Source: JBMORL01 sp049322335 (GTDB lineage Bacteria > Bacteroidota > Bacteroidia > Flavobacteriales_D > UBA2798). From it: a DNA stretch of 14,077 nt. This document shows positions 5,460 through 14,077 of the stretch, piece after piece. Every line of letters starts with the position of its first letter. The stretch's first letter is position 1. The translations under genes were made by a program, and so were the position numbers. Location: positions 1 to 14,077 of the forward strand of contig JBMORL010000065.1 of the NCBI GenBank assembly GCA_049322335.1. The letters are read 5' to 3'. A model generated the notes under the pieces. The model did no database searches. It saw only the letters and a list, made by a program, of their open reading frames with translations, and was not told the DNA's origin.

Positions 5460-7658
5460 ATGGAAACGCTCACAATTTCACCTAAAACAGCACTTCAGAA
5501 GTTTTTCGGATTTTCAAAATTTAAGGGACAACAACAGGAGATCATTGAAAATGTATTGGCAGGCCATCACACTTTTGTGATCATGCCCACCGGTGGAGGT
5601 AAATCATTATGCTACCAGCTTCCGGCCCTGATGATGGATGGAACAGCCATTATTGTTTCTCCCCTTATTGCATTGATGAAAAACCAGGTGGACTCTATCC
5701 GTAACTTCGGTTCGGATGACAGTGTAGCGCATTTTCTTAATTCTTCCCTCAGCAAAAGCGAGATCGTAAAAGTGAAAAAGAATATTGTTGACGGAAAAAC
5801 AAAACTTTTATACGTAGCTCCCGAATCACTCACCAAACAGGAGAATATTGATTTTCTCACCAGCGTAAAAGTTTCTTTTTTTGCTATTGACGAAGCACAC
5901 TGTATTTCGGAATGGGGACATGATTTTCGTCCCGAATACCGCAGGCTGCGCCCGATGATCGACCAGGTGGGAACCAATGTGCCTATTATTGCTCTTACGG
6001 CCACTGCCACTCCCAAAGTGCAGATGGATATCCAGAAAAACCTGGGAATGATGGAAGCGCTGGTGTTTAAGGCTTCTTTCAATCGTCCTAATCTTTATTA
6101 TGAAGTTCGCCCCAAAGTAGATGTGGCCAAAGAAATTATAAAATTCATCAAAACCAAACCCGGAAAATCGGGAATTGTATATTGCCTGAGCCGTAAAAAA
6201 GTGGAAGAGATTGCTGAGGTGCTCAAAGTAAACGGAATAAAAGCATTGCCTTACCACGCGGGGCTGGACGCACAAACACGCGCCCGCCACCAGGATATGT
6301 TTTTGATGGAAGAAGCGGATGTGATTGTAGCTACCATCGCTTTCGGAATGGGAATTGATAAACCGGATGTACGTTTTGTGATCCACCACGATATTCCGAA
6401 ATCACTCGAATCGTATTACCAGGAAACAGGGCGCGGTGGTCGCGATGGAGGAGAAGGACATTGCCTGGCTTTCTATAGTTATAAAGATGTGGAAAAGCTG
6501 GAAAAATTCCTGAATGGAAAACATGTTTCGGAAATTGAAATAGGAAAACAGCTGCTGCATGAAATCGTATCGTTTGCCGAAACTTCCATGTGCCGGAGAA
6601 AATACCTGTTGTATTATTTCGGTGAAAGATTCGAGGAAAAGGATTGCGGGGATATGTGCGACAACTGTCGCCACCCGAGGGAAAAAGTAGAAGGAAAAGA
6701 AGAAGTGGCCATGCTGCTGGATGCCATTGTTGAAACAAAAGAAAAACATAAAGCCAAACACCTGGTAAATATTCTTTCAGGAGAGCCCACTACCGAAATC
6801 AAACAATATAAACACGATAAGCTGGAGTTGTTTGGAAAAGGTTCAGAGAAATCAGATAAATTCTGGGCTGCTGTAGTGCGCCAAACGATAGTTGCCGGTT
6901 TGATAGCGAAGGAAATTGAATCGTATGGTACATTAAGGCTCACGGATGCCGGGAAAAAATTCCTTGAAAAACCCACTTCTTTCATGGTATTGAAAGAACA
7001 CAATTATGAAGGTGGCGACCCGGATGACGATGATGATATTATTTTAGGCAAGGCGGGATCGGGAGCTGTGGATGATACGCTTTTTAACCTGTTGAAAGAT
7101 TTACGTAAACAAATCGCCAAACAAAAAAATGTGCCTCCGTTTGTTGTATTCCAGGATCCTTCACTGGAAGATATGACTGTGCAATATCCCGTTACAATCA
7201 AAGAACTCACCAATATTACCGGGGTAGGTTCGGGAAAAGCCGAAAGATTCGGAAAACCTTTCGTGGAATTAATTGCCAAATATGTAAAGGAAAATGAAAT
7301 TGACCGTGCCCAGGATTTTGTGATGAAGTCGGTAGCCAATAAATCAGCCAACAAAATTCAGATCATTCAGAATATCGACCGCAAACTTTCCCTTGAGTCC
7401 ATCGGAAAGGCACAGGGCAAAACGCAGGAAGAAGTTATTACCGAGATTGAAACCATTGTTTCTTCCGGTACACGTATCAATATTGATTATTTTATTGATG
7501 AAATCCTGGATGAAGAAAACCAGGATGAAATTTTCGAATATTTCCGCGGTGCGGAAACAGATTCAATTATTGATGCGTATCACGAATTTGACGGAGCCTA
7601 TACCGAAGAAGAGTTGCGGTTGATGCGCATCAAGTTTATGAGCGAAATGGCGAATTGA
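5460..7658 (+). CDS. recQ: ATP-dependent DNA helicase RecQ
   Basis: RecQ is a 3'-to-5' superfamily 2 helicase that unwinds DNA during recombinational repair and restart of stalled forks. The 732-residue protein is longer than E. coli RecQ (about 610). The helicase core carries Walker A TGGGKS (44-49), DEAH (144-147) in the RecQ-typical AIDEAHCISEWGHDFRPEY, motif III LTATAT (179-184), and motif VI QETGRGGRDG (321-330). The zinc-binding RQC module has Cys378, Cys396, Cys400 and Cys403, with the winged helix after it. An acidic linker (GGDPDDDDDI, 518-527) precedes an HRDC domain (about 536-612). The remaining 120 residues include a helix-turn-helix-like stretch (about 643-665), as in RecQ proteins with an extra C-terminal HTH domain. 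An aaggaa sequence abuts the ATG. It converges on the M28 peptidase gene. Confidence 0.97.
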   Translation: METLTISPKTALQKFFGFSKFKGQQQEIIENVLAGHHTFVIMPTGGGKSLCYQLPALMMDGTAIIVSPLIALMKNQVDSIRNFGSDDSVAHFLNSSLSKSEIVKVKKNIVDGKTKLLYVAPESLTKQENIDFLTSVKVSFFAIDEAHCISEWGHDFRPEYRRLRPMIDQVGTNVPIIALTATATPKVQMDIQKNLGMMEALVFKASFNRPNLYYEVRPKVDVAKEIIKFIKTKPGKSGIVYCLSRKKVEEIAEVLKVNGIKALPYHAGLDAQTRARHQDMFLMEEADVIVATIAFGMGIDKPDVRFVIHHDIPKSLESYYQETGRGGRDGGEGHCLAFYSYKDVEKLEKFLNGKHVSEIEIGKQLLHEIVSFAETSMCRRKYLLYYFGERFEEKDCGDMCDNCRHPREKVEGKEEVAMLLDAIVETKEKHKAKHLVNILSGEPTTEIKQYKHDKLELFGKGSEKSDKFWAAVVRQTIVAGLIAKEIESYGTLRLTDAGKKFLEKPTSFMVLKEHNYEGGDPDDDDDIILGKAGSGAVDDTLFNLLKDLRKQIAKQKNVPPFVVFQDPSLEDMTVQYPVTIKELTNITGVGSGKAERFGKPFVELIAKYVKENEIDRAQDFVMKSVANKSANKIQIIQNIDRKLSLESIGKAQGKTQEEVITEIETIVSSGTRINIDYFIDEILDEENQDEIFEYFRGAETDSIIDAYHEFDGAYTEEELRLMRIKFMSEMAN

Positions 7659-7659
7659 C

Positions 7660-7688
7660 AAAGTAAAAACTGCTTCTGTTTTTACTTT
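7660..7688. terminator. Bidirectional terminator between convergent recQ and M28 peptidase genes
   Basis: A perfect 11-bp inverted repeat (aaagtaaaaac at 7660-7670, gtttttacttt at 7678-7688) encloses a 7-nt loop. It fills nearly all of the 31-base gap between the two convergent stop codons. On the plus strand it is followed by a T-rich tract (7690-7698). The stem is AT-rich, so it is weaker than a typical terminator, but the symmetry and position favour this role for both genes. Confidence 0.6.
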
Positions 7689-7689
7689 C

Positions 7690-8865
7690 TTATTTTTTAA
7701 CAAAACGCATTACTTCCTGACCGCGTTCCGACAGCAAACGGACGAAATACAATCCTTCCGGCAGTTGTGAAACATCCAGTGAAATAGCATTGCTTTTTAC
7801 AGCATATTGCGCCAGGACTCTTCCTGATATATCGCATATCTCTGCGCCCGTCACCGGGTATTTGTTGTCACTTCGGATAAAAAGCGCATCACTAACGGGG
7901 TTTGGATATAAGCTATAACTGTTTTTTTCTTCTTCTGCTACAGAAGTAGAGGTGTAGGGCACGGCCATCGTGGCAATGGATGCCACCGCCAGTTTCGACA
8001 TTTTTTCGTAATACGGAACATTAAAATACATCACGCGGTCGTTCACTGTGTGATAATTTGGGTTGGAGTCAAATGTCCAGTCTTCAATTAACAAAACAGC
8101 AGGAAATCCATTGGTCCAGAAAGAAGCATGGTCGCTGTAAGTGGCTCCGGGATTCTGTATGGTGAGATCTAATCCCAATGCATACGTTGTATTTACATTA
8201 TCTACTGCTACCGATACGGCCAGTGAATTGTTATTGGTGTGTATCATCGCTGCGTTATCATTATCACTGTCAAATGCAATGGCATCAAGATTCAGTACGC
8301 CTCTTAACGAATCGTTATTGGTATTGGCAAGGCTGGCATATGCAGAACTTCCGGCCAATCCCTGTTCTTCTTCATCCCATAATGCATAAATGATCGTATA
8401 CTCAAACTGGTAGTTCGATAAAATCCGTGCTGCTTCCATCACTGTGGAAACACCGCTTCCGTCATCATCGGCTGCAGGGGCAACAGTAGCATTGGGCATA
8501 TCGTCATAGTGGGCGCAAACGATGTAGTATTGATTGGGATACAACATTCCCGTTTGAACAGCTAATGCATTTTTCCCTACAGTTCCGAATAAAAGTGAAT
8601 CGGTTTGTAAACCAAACGAAGCTAATTTCTGAATGAGGAAATCATAACAAAGTTCATTCCCCGGTTTGGATTTGTGTCGCGATTTGATGGTGTCGGTCAC
8701 TCCATTCACCACTACACCGCGCTCTCCCGAAATTTCTTCAGCCCGGAACAATAAAGTATCAATATTCACCTCGCTGATGATGGTTTGGATGGTGGGGTTT
8801 TGCGCAAGCAACCAACCTGGAACAGAAAAAGTCATTAGCAGGAAAAGTAAGGTTGCTTTTTTCAT
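7690..8865 (-). CDS. Secreted M28-family metallopeptidase with type IX sorting domain
   Basis: M28 enzymes are two-zinc exopeptidases, mostly aminopeptidases. The 391-residue product starts with a signal peptide (about 1-21, ending LLAQ). The zinc and catalytic residues are in order: His119 in AHYDD, Asp134 in ADDDGSG, Glu166 (base) and Glu167 (ligand) in WDEEEQGL, Asp194 in LNLDAIAFD, and His272 in YHTVND. The last 80 or so residues look like a type A C-terminal sorting domain: YSLYPNPVSDALFI (317-330), then GLYFVRL (371-377) and a short basic end. This predicts export across the outer membrane by the type IX system and release or attachment at the surface. Substrate preference cannot be read from sequence. 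It converges on recQ and is divergent from the giant M43 protease gene. Confidence 0.93.
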   Translation of the reverse strand: MKKATLLFLLMTFSVPGWLLAQNPTIQTIISEVNIDTLLFRAEEISGERGVVVNGVTDTIKSRHKSKPGNELCYDFLIQKLASFGLQTDSLLFGTVGKNALAVQTGMLYPNQYYIVCAHYDDMPNATVAPAADDDGSGVSTVMEAARILSNYQFEYTIIYALWDEEEQGLAGSSAYASLANTNNDSLRGVLNLDAIAFDSDNDNAAMIHTNNNSLAVSVAVDNVNTTYALGLDLTIQNPGATYSDHASFWTNGFPAVLLIEDWTFDSNPNYHTVNDRVMYFNVPYYEKMSKLAVASIATMAVPYTSTSVAEEEKNSYSLYPNPVSDALFIRSDNKYPVTGAEICDISGRVLAQYAVKSNAISLDVSQLPEGLYFVRLLSERGQEVMRFVKK

Positions 8866-9121
8866 GGTTAATTTTTTTGAAAAGGTACAAAAAACTATCA
8901 GATAATCTTTCCCTTTCTTATTTAACCCGGGAGCTCAAAATTTAACTCTTTTGTTACTTATGTGATGGAATTCAGAAAATCCGAATCATATTTAACACGA
9001 AAAGTTTAGTTTAGATTTCTGCTTGGTTTTTATTGATAAAATATAGCTGGTTTTTGATAATTTCCCGCAACCATACATCATGAAAATCGTCTTGTTTTGG
9101 TAAAACCGAATACCCAAAAGC
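8866..9121. other. Divergent spacer between the two secreted protease genes
   Basis: These 256 AT-rich bases must hold the promoters of both flanking genes. I see only imperfect elements: TACCTTTT on the minus strand (8880-8887) and TTGTTTTG on the plus strand (9092-9099), each one base off TAnnTTTG and neither with a -33 TTG at the right distance. No gene or strong hairpin was found. Confidence 0.5.
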
Positions 9122-12100
9122 ATGAAAAATCTTTTTACGTTGTTTTTTGCCTGCACTTTACTTGTTTTTACAACAAATATTAGTGCCCAGCTAAATAGCA
9201 CCAACACCAATAATCTTCCGGCCGGCACCACGCCTAACCTCACCAAAAAAACCGTATCCACCGACCTGAGTAAAATCAGGACTATCCGGACCGGGGCCAT
9301 CAGTAATTCTCAGCTGACCGAAGAAATAAAAGAAAATACTATTGGCCGTGATGCCACTGCTATTATTTACAGCAACGACACCAGAAATTTACCATTGAAT
9401 TCAAACGGAAATCTTGTCAATCCTGATGGGTTTGAAGTAAATTTTGTTCATCCGCATGCTCCCGATTCCACCCATTGGTGCTGGACTCCCGTTCCTGTTA
9501 CTACCGATGGAAACCGTGATATCAACTGTGCTTTTTCGGTTCCTTGTGATAATCCGGCCAACCGTGATGGAGCCAATACCGCGACAGTAAAATATTTCCA
9601 GCTCGTATGGCATGTGATGCGAAACGGAGGAGCTTCCACAAATATTTCACAAACCACCATCAACAACCTGATGACAGAACTGAATGCAGATTTTGCTCCG
9701 CATAATATGGTTTTTTGTGCCAATCCCGCTAATTTTTATGAAGATGCCGCCAACTATAATCACGATGAAAATACAGAAGAAGTAACATTGAAAACCGCAT
9801 ATAATGTTACACCAACACAGGTAATAAATATTTACGTGGTAGGAACAATGGGTCCGGGCGGATACGCACGTTTCCCCTACGATCCCATGGGTGGAACAAG
9901 TCCTACCGGTGGTATCGTATTGAACCGCGGAAATTGTTGGGTAGGAAGTCATACACTCGCTCACGAAATGGGACACGTGTTCGGCCTTGAACACACATTT
10001 GCAGGAGTAGACGAAAGAGCTACCTGTTCCAACTGTTATGAAAAAGTAAGGAATGTAAACGGATCTTCGAACGCAACTGGAGTGGGCACTCCGTTAGGTG
10101 GCCCCTATACCAACCAGGGCGACCGCGAAGGCGACTGGTGTTCGGATACCAATCCACATGCCACCAATTCTTACGATTGCACCAACTATACCAATCCACA
10201 ACAGGTTTGTGATCTTTTTGCTCCTGCCAATCCTCCTGTGAATAATCATATGAGTTATTCTTTTTGTACTTCACAATTCACCGCTCAACAGGGAAGGCGA
10301 ATGCATTGTATGGTGGATTCCTATCTCACCAGCTGGACATCTTACGGAGGAGGGATATGCGGAGCTTTGCCTCCTGTAGCCGATTTTGTTGGAAGCCCAA
10401 CTACCTGGATTGATCCTGCTACAGTTACTTTCACCGATCTTTCTGCACCTGCTGCCATCATCACCACATGGACATGGAATTTTAATAACGCGGCCAATCC
10501 AAATGCAACTGTTACCCCTGCTACTTTTGTAGGACAAAATCCTCCTCCCATTGTTTATGATGTTACCAGTGGTGTGTGTGAAGTATTCGAAGTTTCATTA
10601 ACGGTAAGCGGCCCCAACGGAAGTGATACAGAAACCAAAACAGCTTATATCGAAGTTTGCCCGCCCGCCAGTGATTGTTCTACTCTCAATACTGATTGGT
10701 TAACTCCGGCACCTACACCCACTATCTACAATGGTGCTTTCGGATATTTTACCGGTGTTCCCAATGAAGGAAGTGCACTTCCACAAGATCCTGCCGGAAT
10801 GTACCAGCAATATTTTACACCAACACCCGGAACTTCTGTTGTGGGTGCTGTAAGAGTTGGACTTGGTGTTTTAACAGACCCTGATGATGATATGACTTTC
10901 CAGGTTGTCGTTTATGAAGATGATCCCGGAAATCCCGGATTCCCCAATTGGATTGCAGGGCCTGTTGCATTTGAAGCATTTTCTCCAACACAATTGGGAA
11001 TCCCCGGTGGATTATCTTTTGTTGAATTCTGGGTTCCTTTCGAATGCGCACCCACTATTGCAGGAACAACATTTCACGTAGGAGTGGAAATGTTTCCGGG
11101 AGATGCTACAGATGAACTGGTACTTGTTTCAAATGCCAACGGACAAGGTGGTTCTCCATTGACAAATACCTATAACGCTACATTTTGCGCTTCACAGGAT
11201 TATAATACCAATGGTATGCTTTGCGGTTATGCTGCAGTGAATTTCGATCTGCTGTGTTATCCGATGATGGGCTGGTGGGCACCGTTGCCATATGCATCAG
11301 GCTTTACTGAAACGAATGTATGTGATACTACTTATGCCACCGTATTTACAGGAACATTCTATGATTGTAATGGCACACAATCTACACAAATATTAAACTG
11401 GACATATACTTTCTCCTCTAATGGAACAACAATCAGTTCTGCTACTGAAGTTCCTGCTCTCAGTATGACCTATACAACACCAGGCCCTGATACGTTAACA
11501 ATTACCGCTATCAATGAATGTGGAAGAGCAGATACTACCACATGGATCATTCCGTACAATCTTAATGCAACACCGGCTACCGATTTCTCAATGGCGCAAA
11601 CCAATCCTGTTTGTTTAGGAACACCAATAAATTTTACAGGGCAACCCAATACAGGAATGTATTCCTATACATGGGATTTTGGAAACGGAACTGTGATCGG
11701 CCCCGGAAATATTCCGCAATCTCCTGCACCTGCTGTGGGAACTTTCCCGAGCCCCACATATACTTATCCTGCTATTGGCACATACTATGTCGATCTAACG
11801 GTCTCCTCCTATGGGTTGCAGCCGGGTGGCCCGCCCATTTTCCAGGAAGGCTTTGAAGTCGGATGGCCGGGATGGACAAGAAGAAATGGTGACGCTTTAA
11901 CTCCTGATCCAACAATGGCAGCATTGGGATTTGGAACTACGGCAGCCACCTCATGGTTAGTTCTGGATGTGGATGGAGATGGAGCCATGGAAGCCACCAG
12001 TACCTCCTGGTATACTCCTCCGGGAACTGCTGATGACTGGTTCAGAACACCGCTTATTGCAATTCCTGCAGTAGGTAAATACGGATTATTCTGGACAGGC

Positions 12101-14077
12101 GAATCATTCAGCGGAACATGGCCCGATGGTTATGAAGTGAGATTAAGAACAGGAACGGTAGCTGTACCCAATGCCGCCAATTATCCAACAGTTTTATTTT
12201 CAACAACCGGAGAAAATGCTTTTGAAACCAATCACGTAGTGGATCTTTCTCCCTATGCCGGACAAAATATTTCTATTGCATTCCGGAATAATACATTTGA
12301 CGGTTATATGCTGTTAATAGACAGTATCCGTGTTGCCCCGCTTTCTATTGCATGTACTGCCAACAGAAGATATCTTGATTTTGTAGAAGTGGTGGATTGT
12401 TCTGTTCAGCCACCGGTTTATACTATCAATGCCAATCCCACCAGCGGTTGTGTTCCGCTGAATGTGAATTTCCAGAGTACACTTACCGGTGGTGCAGCTG
12501 CTACTTCATTCACATGGAATTTCGGTGACGGAGGATTTGCTTTTGTAGAAGATCCCGGAATTCATACTTATACAACTCCGGGAACTTATTTTGTTTCTCT
12601 CGATGTTTGTAATGCAGGCGGTTGTAATACTTATTATCAAACAATAATTGTTGATGCGTTACCTACCACTTCAAATGCAGGGCCCGATCAGAATTTTTGC
12701 GGAGGTACAACAGCTACTCTTGCCGGAAATGTACCCGCTACGGGAACCGGTGCATGGACTGTTATTGCAGGTGGCGGAGCAGTGACAACACCGGGTAGCG
12801 CCAATTCGGGTGTTACAGGATTAACTCCCGGTGCCAATACTTTCCAGTGGACAATTACTAACGGATCGTGTACTTCCATCGATCAGGTAACTATCAATAT
12901 TAATACTCCTCCCAATGCCGGAACCAACGGTTCAATAACACTTTGTTCGAATAGTGCACCGGTAAATTTATTTTCTTCTCTGGGTGGCACACCATCAGCC
13001 GGAGGAACATGGAGTGGCCCGTCTGCGCTTGGAGGCGGATCGTTAGGAACGTATAATCCTGCTACTGCTGCACCGGGAGTATATACTTACACAGTAACCG
13101 GAGTTGCTCCTTGTGCCAATGCAACAGCAACAGTAACCGTAACCGAAAATGCCGCACCCAATGCCGGAACAAATGGAACGATAACACTTTGTTCGAATAG
13201 TGCACCGGTAAATTTATTTTCTTCCCTTGGCGGCACTCCTGCTGCCGGAGGAATCTGGAGCGGCCCTTCTGCGCTTGGTGGTGGCTCGTTAGGAACATAT
13301 AATCCTGCTACTGCTGCACCGGGAGTTTATACTTATACAGTAACGGGCGTTGCACCTTGTGCCAACGCAACTGCAACAGTAACCGTAACTGAGAATGCTG
13401 CACCCAATGCCGGAACCAACGGATCAATAACACTTTGCTCGAATAGTGCACCGGTGAATTTATTTTCTTCCCTTGGCGGCACTCCTGCTGCCGGAGGAAC
13501 CTGGAGCGGTCCGTCTGCGCTTGGTGGCGGCTCGTTAGGAACGTATGATCCTGCAACAGCAACAGCCGGAGTATACACTTACACAGTAACCGGAGTTGCT
13601 CCTTGTGCCAACGCAACAGCAACAGTAACCGTAACTGAAAACGCTGCACCGAATGCAGGAACTAACGGTTCAATAACACTTTGCTCGAATAGTGCGCCTG
13701 TGAATTTATTTTCTTCCCTTGGCGGCACTCCTGCTGCCGGAGGAACCTGGAGCGGCCCTTCTGCGCTTGGTGGCGGTTCGTTAGGAACGTATGATCCTGC
13801 AACAGCAACACCGGGAGTATATACTTACACAGTAACGGGAGTTGCTCCTTGTGCCAACGCTACAGCAACAGTAACCGTAACTGAAAACGCTGCACCCAAT
13901 GCAGGAACCAACGGATCAATAACACTTTGCTCGAATAGTGCACCGGTGAATTTATTTTCTTCTCTTGGCGGCACTCCTGCTGCCGGAGGAACCTGGAGCG
14001 GTCCGTCTGCGCTTGGTGGCGGATCGTTAGGAACGTATGATCCTGCAACAGCAACAGCCGGAGTATACACTTACACA
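9122..14077 (+). CDS. Giant secreted M43 (pappalysin-like) zinc metalloprotease with PKD, adhesin-like and tandem-repeat domains; 3' end outside the window
   Basis: The frame stays open for 1652 codons to the window edge. The signal peptide spans about 1-22 (cleavage ISA|Q). The protease domain (about 156-397) has the zinc motif HEMGHVFGLEH (281-291) with catalytic Glu282, a Met-turn in NNHMSYSFC (Met377), and the typical FTAQQGRRM after it. These mark peptidase family M43. Next come a PKD-like domain (about 417-513), an unrecognised beta-rich domain (516-723), two PKD-like domains (725-900, the second with YTWDFGNG), and a cleaved-adhesin/choice-of-anchor-J-like domain (905-1077). Another PKD follows (1099-1182, FTWNFGDGG), then an Ig-like module (1184-1263) and 82-residue repeats from 1264. 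Such proteins are usually type IX cargo acting at or outside the cell surface; the C-terminal sorting domain, if present, lies beyond the window. The ATG at 9122 is chosen because it directly starts the signal peptide. Confidence 0.93.
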   Translation, partial: MKNLFTLFFACTLLVFTTNISAQLNSTNTNNLPAGTTPNLTKKTVSTDLSKIRTIRTGAISNSQLTEEIKENTIGRDATAIIYSNDTRNLPLNSNGNLVNPDGFEVNFVHPHAPDSTHWCWTPVPVTTDGNRDINCAFSVPCDNPANRDGANTATVKYFQLVWHVMRNGGASTNISQTTINNLMTELNADFAPHNMVFCANPANFYEDAANYNHDENTEEVTLKTAYNVTPTQVINIYVVGTMGPGGYARFPYDPMGGTSPTGGIVLNRGNCWVGSHTLAHEMGHVFGLEHTFAGVDERATCSNCYEKVRNVNGSSNATGVGTPLGGPYTNQGDREGDWCSDTNPHATNSYDCTNYTNPQQVCDLFAPANPPVNNHMSYSFCTSQFTAQQGRRMHCMVDSYLTSWTSYGGGICGALPPVADFVGSPTTWIDPATVTFTDLSAPAAIITTWTWNFNNAANPNATVTPATFVGQNPPPIVYDVTSGVCEVFEVSLTVSGPNGSDTETKTAYIEVCPPASDCSTLNTDWLTPAPTPTIYNGAFGYFTGVPNEGSALPQDPAGMYQQYFTPTPGTSVVGAVRVGLGVLTDPDDDMTFQVVVYEDDPGNPGFPNWIAGPVAFEAFSPTQLGIPGGLSFVEFWVPFECAPTIAGTTFHVGVEMFPGDATDELVLVSNANGQGGSPLTNTYNATFCASQDYNTNGMLCGYAAVNFDLLCYPMMGWWAPLPYASGFTETNVCDTTYATVFTGTFYDCNGTQSTQILNWTYTFSSNGTTISSATEVPALSMTYTTPGPDTLTITAINECGRADTTTWIIPYNLNATPATDFSMAQTNPVCLGTPINFTGQPNTGMYSYTWDFGNGTVIGPGNIPQSPAPAVGTFPSPTYTYPAIGTYYVDLTVSSYGLQPGGPPIFQEGFEVGWPGWTRRNGDALTPDPTMAALGFGTTAATSWLVLDVDGDGAMEATSTSWYTPPGTADDWFRTPLIAIPAVGKYGLFWTGESFSGTWPDGYEVRLRTGTVAVPNAANYPTVLFSTTGENAFETNHVVDLSPYAGQNISIAFRNNTFDGYMLLIDSIRVAPLSIACTANRRYLDFVEVVDCSVQPPVYTINANPTSGCVPLNVNFQSTLTGGAAATSFTWNFGDGGFAFVEDPGIHTYTTPGTYFVSLDVCNAGGCNTYYQTIIVDALPTTSNAGPDQNFCGGTTATLAGNVPATGTGAWTVIAGGGAVTTPGSANSGVTGLTPGANTFQWTITNGSCTSIDQVTININTPPNAGTNGSITLCSNSAPVNLFSSLGGTPSAGGTWSGPSALGGGSLGTYNPATAAPGVYTYTVTGVAPCANATATVTVTENAAPNAGTNGTITLCSNSAPVNLFSSLGGTPAAGGIWSGPSALGGGSLGTYNPATAAPGVYTYTVTGVAPCANATATVTVTENAAPNAGTNGSITLCSNSAPVNLFSSLGGTPAAGGTWSGPSALGGGSLGTYDPATATAGVYTYTVTGVAPCANATATVTVTENAAPNAGTNGSITLCSNSAPVNLFSSLGGTPAAGGTWSGPSALGGGSLGTYDPATATPGVYTYTVTGVAPCANATATVTVTENAAPNAGTNGSITLCSNSAPVNLFSSLGGTPAAGGTWSGPSALGGGSLGTYDPATATAGVYTYT
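12911..14077 (+). repeat. Tandem 246-bp (82-residue) repeats inside the giant protease gene
   Basis: Units start at 12911, 13157, 13403, 13649 and 13895, exactly 246 bases apart and in frame; the fifth is cut by the window edge after 183 bases. Each encodes a Gly/Thr/Ala-rich module opening PNAGTNGSITLCSNSAP and closing ATATVTVTENAA. Each full unit has two Cys, at LCSN and APCAN, that could form a disulfide. The units differ at only a few residues, while most base changes between them are in third codon positions. They resemble the Ig/PKD-like stalk repeats of Bacteroidota surface adhesins and probably act as an extended spacer or adhesion surface. Confidence 0.95.

Noticed and set aside
9092..9099. 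TTGTTTTG as a promoter of the giant protease gene
   Set aside because: It misses a fixed base of TAnnTTTG and has no TTG at the proper distance, so it is mentioned only in the spacer entry.
13062..14070. Several long minus-strand frames in the repeat array
   Set aside because: They recur with the 246-bp period as mirror images of the plus-strand repeat and have no start-site support. They are shadows of the giant protease gene.

Overview
The window looks like a chromosomal segment from a member of the Bacteroidota. Four things support this. DnaK ends in the acidic tail usual for the phylum. Two proteins look like type IX secretion cargo: one carries a C-terminal sorting domain, the other is a giant PKD/adhesin-type protease. 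The intergenic regions hold TAnnTTTG-type promoter elements. Shine-Dalgarno signals are weak or absent. I cannot place it below phylum with confidence. Most of it is ordinary housekeeping DNA, and I see no defence system, prophage, insertion sequence or CRISPR array.

Layout. Positions 1-307 hold no gene but are rich in structure: a branched set of inverted repeats (20-97), a terminator for dnaK (111-144), and a 14-bp minisatellite (223-306) that starts one base after the dnaK stop codon. dnaK (308-2209, minus) follows, then a surface lipoprotein of unknown function (2332-3399, minus). A divergent promoter region separates that lipoprotein from panB (3552-4370, plus). panB overlaps by one base a stand-alone RluA-family pseudouridine synthase (4370-5059, plus), so these two probably form an operon. 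A 400-base spacer with no recognisable gene precedes recQ (5460-7658, plus). recQ converges on a secreted M28 metallopeptidase (7690-8865, minus) across a perfect inverted repeat that can serve as a two-way terminator.

From 9122 to the window edge there is one uninterrupted plus-strand reading frame of 1652 codons with no stop. It encodes a signal peptide, an M43 (pappalysin-like) zinc protease domain, PKD domains, a cleaved-adhesin-like domain, and then near-identical 82-residue repeats that run off the end. I read the frame through by hand from start to edge and found no stop codon.

How the genes work together. The left part is housekeeping: protein folding, pantothenate/CoA synthesis, RNA modification and DNA repair. 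The right part is a divergent pair of secreted metalloproteases that probably act outside the cell or on its surface after type IX export. The items most worth a second look are the branched inverted-repeat element at 20-97, the heptad-based minisatellite behind dnaK, the tandem repeats of the giant protease with their alternating similarity, and the palindrome in front of dnaK.
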